This document shows, piece after piece, positions 5,633 to 5,687 of a stretch of DNA of 5,687 nt. A program made the position numbers and the translations under genes. Position 1 is the first letter of the stretch. Each line of letters starts with the position of its first letter. The notes under the pieces were generated by a model. The model did no database searches and had not been told where the DNA came from. It was given only the letters and a program-made list of their open reading frames with translations. The stretch comes from Accumulibacter sp964428215 (GTDB lineage: Bacteria; Pseudomonadota; Gammaproteobacteria; Burkholderiales; Rhodocyclaceae): NCBI GenBank assembly GCA_964428215.1, contig CAYRXO010000205.1:1-5687 (forward strand). The letters are read 5' to 3'.

Positions 5633-5687
5633 CTGTCCTTTGAGGTCCTGCCACACGCCGGCACCCTCAATGCCCTGTCGCATGAAC

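Larger units (their letters stand above)
5308..5687. other. Region without a recognisable gene, upstream of surE
   Basis: These 380 bases contain the surE promoter, the palindrome and two inverted repeats listed separately. Three frames are open but none gives a product I recognise. One + strand frame is open from 5327 to the window edge (possible ATGs at 5393 and 5453). One - strand frame runs from the edge to a stop at 5489-5491 (ATG at 5683). A 45-codon - strand frame ends at a TGA at 5365-5367, just before the surE promoter; it reads KPILITRFVQGHSEDREIAS, with codon use like the neighbouring genes. That last one could be the remnant of a gene that once lay directly upstream of surE. The stretch from about 5490 reads more like repetitive than coding DNA. 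Confidence 0.5.

Noticed and set aside
5564..5687. Integron attC site or CRISPR repeat
   Set aside because: There is no RYYYAAC/GTTRRRY pair at the hairpin ends, no integrase, and no regularly spaced repeats.

Overview
The window is GC-rich, densely coding chromosomal DNA. Its gene content and order suggest a betaproteobacterium, most plausibly near the Rhodocyclales. The reasons are an aroE-mtgA pair, the classical proteobacterial surE-pcm-nlpD-rpoS cluster, and protein sequences of the beta/gamma type. The genus cannot be fixed from sequence reading alone.

Left part, + strand. The 3' half of aroE (shikimate dehydrogenase, shikimate pathway) runs in from the left edge and overlaps mtgA (monofunctional peptidoglycan glycosyltransferase) by ATGA. 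After a gap of about 170 bp comes a small two-helix membrane protein with a LapA/DUF1049-like N-terminal half and a probable coiled-coil tail. It has its own strong ribosome binding site. A short hairpin (1938-1956) lies between this gene and the convergent rpoS.

Centre and right, - strand. surE, pcm, nlpD and rpoS form one tightly packed operon read from right to left. surE/pcm and pcm/nlpD overlap by ATGA, and rpoS starts 4 nt after the nlpD stop. SurE (survival nucleotidase), Pcm (repair of isoaspartyl-damaged protein) and RpoS (general stress/stationary-phase sigma factor) fit a survival theme. NlpD is the cell-division lipoprotein that activates an amidase and in many proteobacteria carries the rpoS promoter inside its gene. 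A consensus -10 box (TATAAT) sits about 30 nt before the expected surE transcript would reach its start codon.

Far right (5308-5687). There is no recognisable gene here, but this is the most structured DNA in the window. It holds the surE promoter with an inverted repeat over its -35/spacer, a perfect 14-bp palindrome, and a short inverted repeat of the GTGGAT...ATCCAC type resembling dispersed bacterial repeats. Directly abutting the last is a 69-nt near-perfect hairpin with 27-bp arms. Frames on both strands are open to the window edge. The part from about 5490 looks like a repetitive or inserted element, possibly next to the worn 3' end of an older gene upstream of surE. The rest of the window is ordinary core genome, and I found no defence system, CRISPR array or complete mobile element.
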